Assembly (NCBI GenBank): GCA_946480815.1
Contig: CAMLLB010000086.1
Location: forward strand, 1-7,080
From: an uncultured Flavobacteriales bacterium
Lineage (GTDB): Bacteria; Bacteroidota; Bacteroidia; Flavobacteriales; Crocinitomicaceae
Length of the DNA stretch: 7,080 nt
Reading direction: 5' to 3'
The notes under the pieces were generated by a model. It had not been told where the DNA came from. It saw only the letters and a program-made list of their open reading frames with translations, and ran no database searches. The position numbers and the translations under genes were made by a program. Position 1 is the first letter of the stretch; every line of letters starts with the position of its first letter. Below, piece after piece: positions 5,712 to 7,080 of this stretch.

Positions 5712-5725
5712 TCGATAGTTTTCAA
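5712..5725. promoter_or_regulatory. Candidate FNR-type operator (TCGAT-AGTT-TTCAA) upstream of pepT
   Basis: The site matches the FNR consensus TTGAT-N4-ATCAA at 8 of 10 defined positions, each half missing one base. It lies in the 116-bp gap between the FNR-like gene and pepT, about 50 bp upstream of the start site implied by the near-match -7 element at 5755-5762. A match this good would arise by chance in a gap of this size a few percent of the time, so it is suggestive only. Confidence 0.3.
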
Positions 5726-5754
5726 CAATTAGAACGGATACATACATAAACTCC

Positions 5755-5762
5755 TAATTTTA
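5755..5762 (+). promoter_or_regulatory. Near-match -7 element (TAATTTTA) upstream of pepT
   Basis: TAATTTTA differs from TAnnTTTG only in the last base and would start transcription near 5769, about 12 nt before the pepT ATG, similar to the other genes here. It lies within a small dyad, CCTAA-TT-TTAGG (5753-5764). No TTG lies at the standard -33 distance, which might fit an activator-dependent promoter, but the element is weak. Readthrough from the regulator gene is also possible, as no terminator is visible. Confidence 0.3.
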
Positions 5763-5780
5763 GGAAAAAATTGTATTCAG

Positions 5781-7025
5781 ATGAAAAATGCCCCATATTC
5801 GGTAGAGGAACGTTTTGTTCGTTATGTTCAAATTGATACTACTGCAGATCCGAACTCACCTTCTTTTCCTTCCAGTGAAAAACAAAAAGACCTTTCGCAT
5901 TTATTGGTGAAAGAACTGAAAGCATTAGGGATTGAAGATGCAGAAGCGGATCAGTGGGGATATGTGTACGCAACCATTCCGGCAACTTCGTCAAAAGAAG
6001 GAATTCCGACCATTTGTTTCTGTTCGCACATGGATACAGCTCCGGATTGCTCTGGTACCAATGTAAAACCAATCATACACCGAAATTATACCGGGGCTCC
6101 GATTACACTTCCGGATGATCCGACCCAAGTAATTACAACTGAAAAACATGGGTATCTGAAAGAAAAGATCGGTGATGATCTGATCACGGCTTCCGGATTA
6201 ACATTATTGGGGGCGGATGACAAAGCGGGGGTTGCCATTATCATGGACCTTGCAGAACAATTGATGAAGAAAAAGGAAATTCCACATGGAAAGATCCGGA
6301 TTCTGTTCACTCCCGATGAAGAAGTAGGAAGAGGTGTAGAGCAATTGGATATGCAGAAATTAGGAGCAGATTTCGGATATACATTGGATTCAGGAGAATT
6401 GGGTGCAATAGAAGACGAGTCATTTTCGGCCGATGCTATGACTTTTGTAATTACAGGAGTGAGTGCACATCCGGGGTATGCAAAAGGAAAAATGGTCCAT
6501 GCAATGAAAGTGGCAGCTGCATTCATAGATAGTTTGCCAAAAGATGAATGGTCGCCGGAGAGCACCCGGGACAGGGAAGGATTCGTTCACCCGACTGCCA
6601 TTTCCGGTGGTTTGGAAGAAGTAACGGTAAGTTTCATTATTCGTGATCACATCACTGCAAAACTGGCTGAATACGAAACGCGTTTGGAAGGAATACTGAA
6701 AGAGGTCATTGCTCAATTTCCGGGTGCAACATACACTTCCAAGGTTACGGAACAATACCGGAATATGAAAGAGATCATCAAAGATGTTCCTTTTGTTACC
6801 GATTATGCAATTGAAGCAATGGAAAAAGCCGGAATTACACCAAGGCCAACGATTATCCGTGGAGGAACAGATGGCTCACGTATGTCGTTTATGGGCTTGC
6901 CTTGTCCGAATATTTTCACCGGAGAAATGGCTATTCACAGCCGCCATGAATATGTAAGTATCCAGGATATGCAAAAGGCGGTGGATACTTTGGTTGAATT
7001 GGTCCAAATTTGGGAAAAACATTAA
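5781..7025 (+). CDS. pepT: Peptidase T (tripeptide aminopeptidase), M20 family
   Basis: The 414-residue product is close in length and motif order to E. coli PepT (408 residues), a cytoplasmic di-zinc aminopeptidase that removes the N-terminal residue of tripeptides. Metal and catalytic positions are intact: His83 and Asp85 in SHMDTAPDCSG, the bridging Asp146 in LLGADDKAG, catalytic Glu180 and zinc ligand Glu181 in TPDEEVG, Asp203 in LDSG, and His386 in HSRHEY. His230 in SAHPG marks the inserted dimerisation domain, and RGGTDGSRMSFMGLPCPN (360-377) is nearly identical to the PepT signature. The start is the ATG at 5781, giving an N-terminus (EERFVRYVQIDT) that aligns with the family. It follows the FNR-like gene in the same direction; in enteric bacteria pepT is induced anaerobically through FNR. 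Its stop codon shares its last base with the heptamer array. Confidence 0.97.
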   Translation: MKNAPYSVEERFVRYVQIDTTADPNSPSFPSSEKQKDLSHLLVKELKALGIEDAEADQWGYVYATIPATSSKEGIPTICFCSHMDTAPDCSGTNVKPIIHRNYTGAPITLPDDPTQVITTEKHGYLKEKIGDDLITASGLTLLGADDKAGVAIIMDLAEQLMKKKEIPHGKIRILFTPDEEVGRGVEQLDMQKLGADFGYTLDSGELGAIEDESFSADAMTFVITGVSAHPGYAKGKMVHAMKVAAAFIDSLPKDEWSPESTRDREGFVHPTAISGGLEEVTVSFIIRDHITAKLAEYETRLEGILKEVIAQFPGATYTSKVTEQYRNMKEIIKDVPFVTDYAIEAMEKAGITPRPTIIRGGTDGSRMSFMGLPCPNIFTGEMAIHSRHEYVSIQDMQKAVDTLVELVQIWEKH

Positions 7026-7080
7026 CGAATTACGAATTACGAATTACGAATTACGAATTACGAATTACGAATTACGAATT
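7025..7080. repeat. Perfect tandem heptamer array (ACGAATT)x8, continuing past the right edge
   Basis: Eight uninterrupted identical copies of ACGAATT fill 7025-7080, starting with the last base of the pepT stop codon and reaching the end of the window, so the true length is unknown. Read in the phase GAATTAC, it is the same unit as at 1638-1656. There are no spacers, which excludes CRISPR. A 7-bp period is not a multiple of three, so copy-number change in a coding region would shift frame, but here it is just outside the gene. Confidence 0.95.

Noticed and set aside
7025..7080. CRISPR array
   Set aside because: The 7-bp units are directly adjacent with no spacers, and no cas gene is present.

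Overview
The window looks like a chromosomal segment of a member of the Bacteroidota, most likely Flavobacteriales (a Fluviicola/Crocinitomicaceae-like organism is my best guess from composition and gene style). The supporting signs are moderately AT-rich DNA, absence of clear Shine-Dalgarno sequences, repeated occurrence of the Bacteroidota -7 promoter element TAnnTTTG just upstream of start codons, and intergenic heptamer and palindromic repeats of a kind I associate with this phylum. The protein families are ordinary chromosomal ones; there is no transposase, integrase, phage gene, tRNA, rRNA or CRISPR array.

Layout. (1) Positions 1-1541, minus strand: a GNAT acetyltransferase / nitrilase-superfamily amidohydrolase fusion protein that runs off the left edge very near its C-terminus. 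(2) Positions 1542-2165: a gene-poor, repeat-rich divergent intergenic region holding GAATTAC/GAATTGC heptamers around a perfect 16-bp palindrome, a short open remnant, an 11-bp degenerate tandem repeat and a perfect 20-bp palindrome. (3) Positions 2166-3704: an ECF-like sigma factor and, 3 bp later, a single-pass membrane protein with anti-sigma architecture and one C-terminal WG repeat. (4) Positions 3738-3807: an imperfect 33-bp-arm inverted repeat. (5) Positions 3830-4933: a compact DEAD-box RNA helicase. (6) Positions 4972-5664: an FNR-like Crp/Fnr regulator with its own promoter inside the end of the helicase gene. (7) Positions 5781-7025: peptidase T. (8) Positions 7025-7080: eight perfect tandem copies of a 7-bp repeat that start in the pepT stop codon and continue past the right edge.

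How the genes may work together. The sigma/anti-sigma pair is a self-contained signal-transduction cassette. The FNR-like regulator keeps two of the cysteine positions of E. coli FNR (the CQDC pair and the Cys122 equivalent) but lacks the Cys29 equivalent. It sits directly upstream of pepT, which in enteric bacteria is an FNR-dependent anaerobic gene, and the 116-bp gap holds an 8-of-10 match to the FNR box. That possible conserved regulatory link, the dyad inside the regulator's own promoter and the heptamer/palindrome repeat family are the parts most worth checking. I see no convincing entirely new multi-gene system here.
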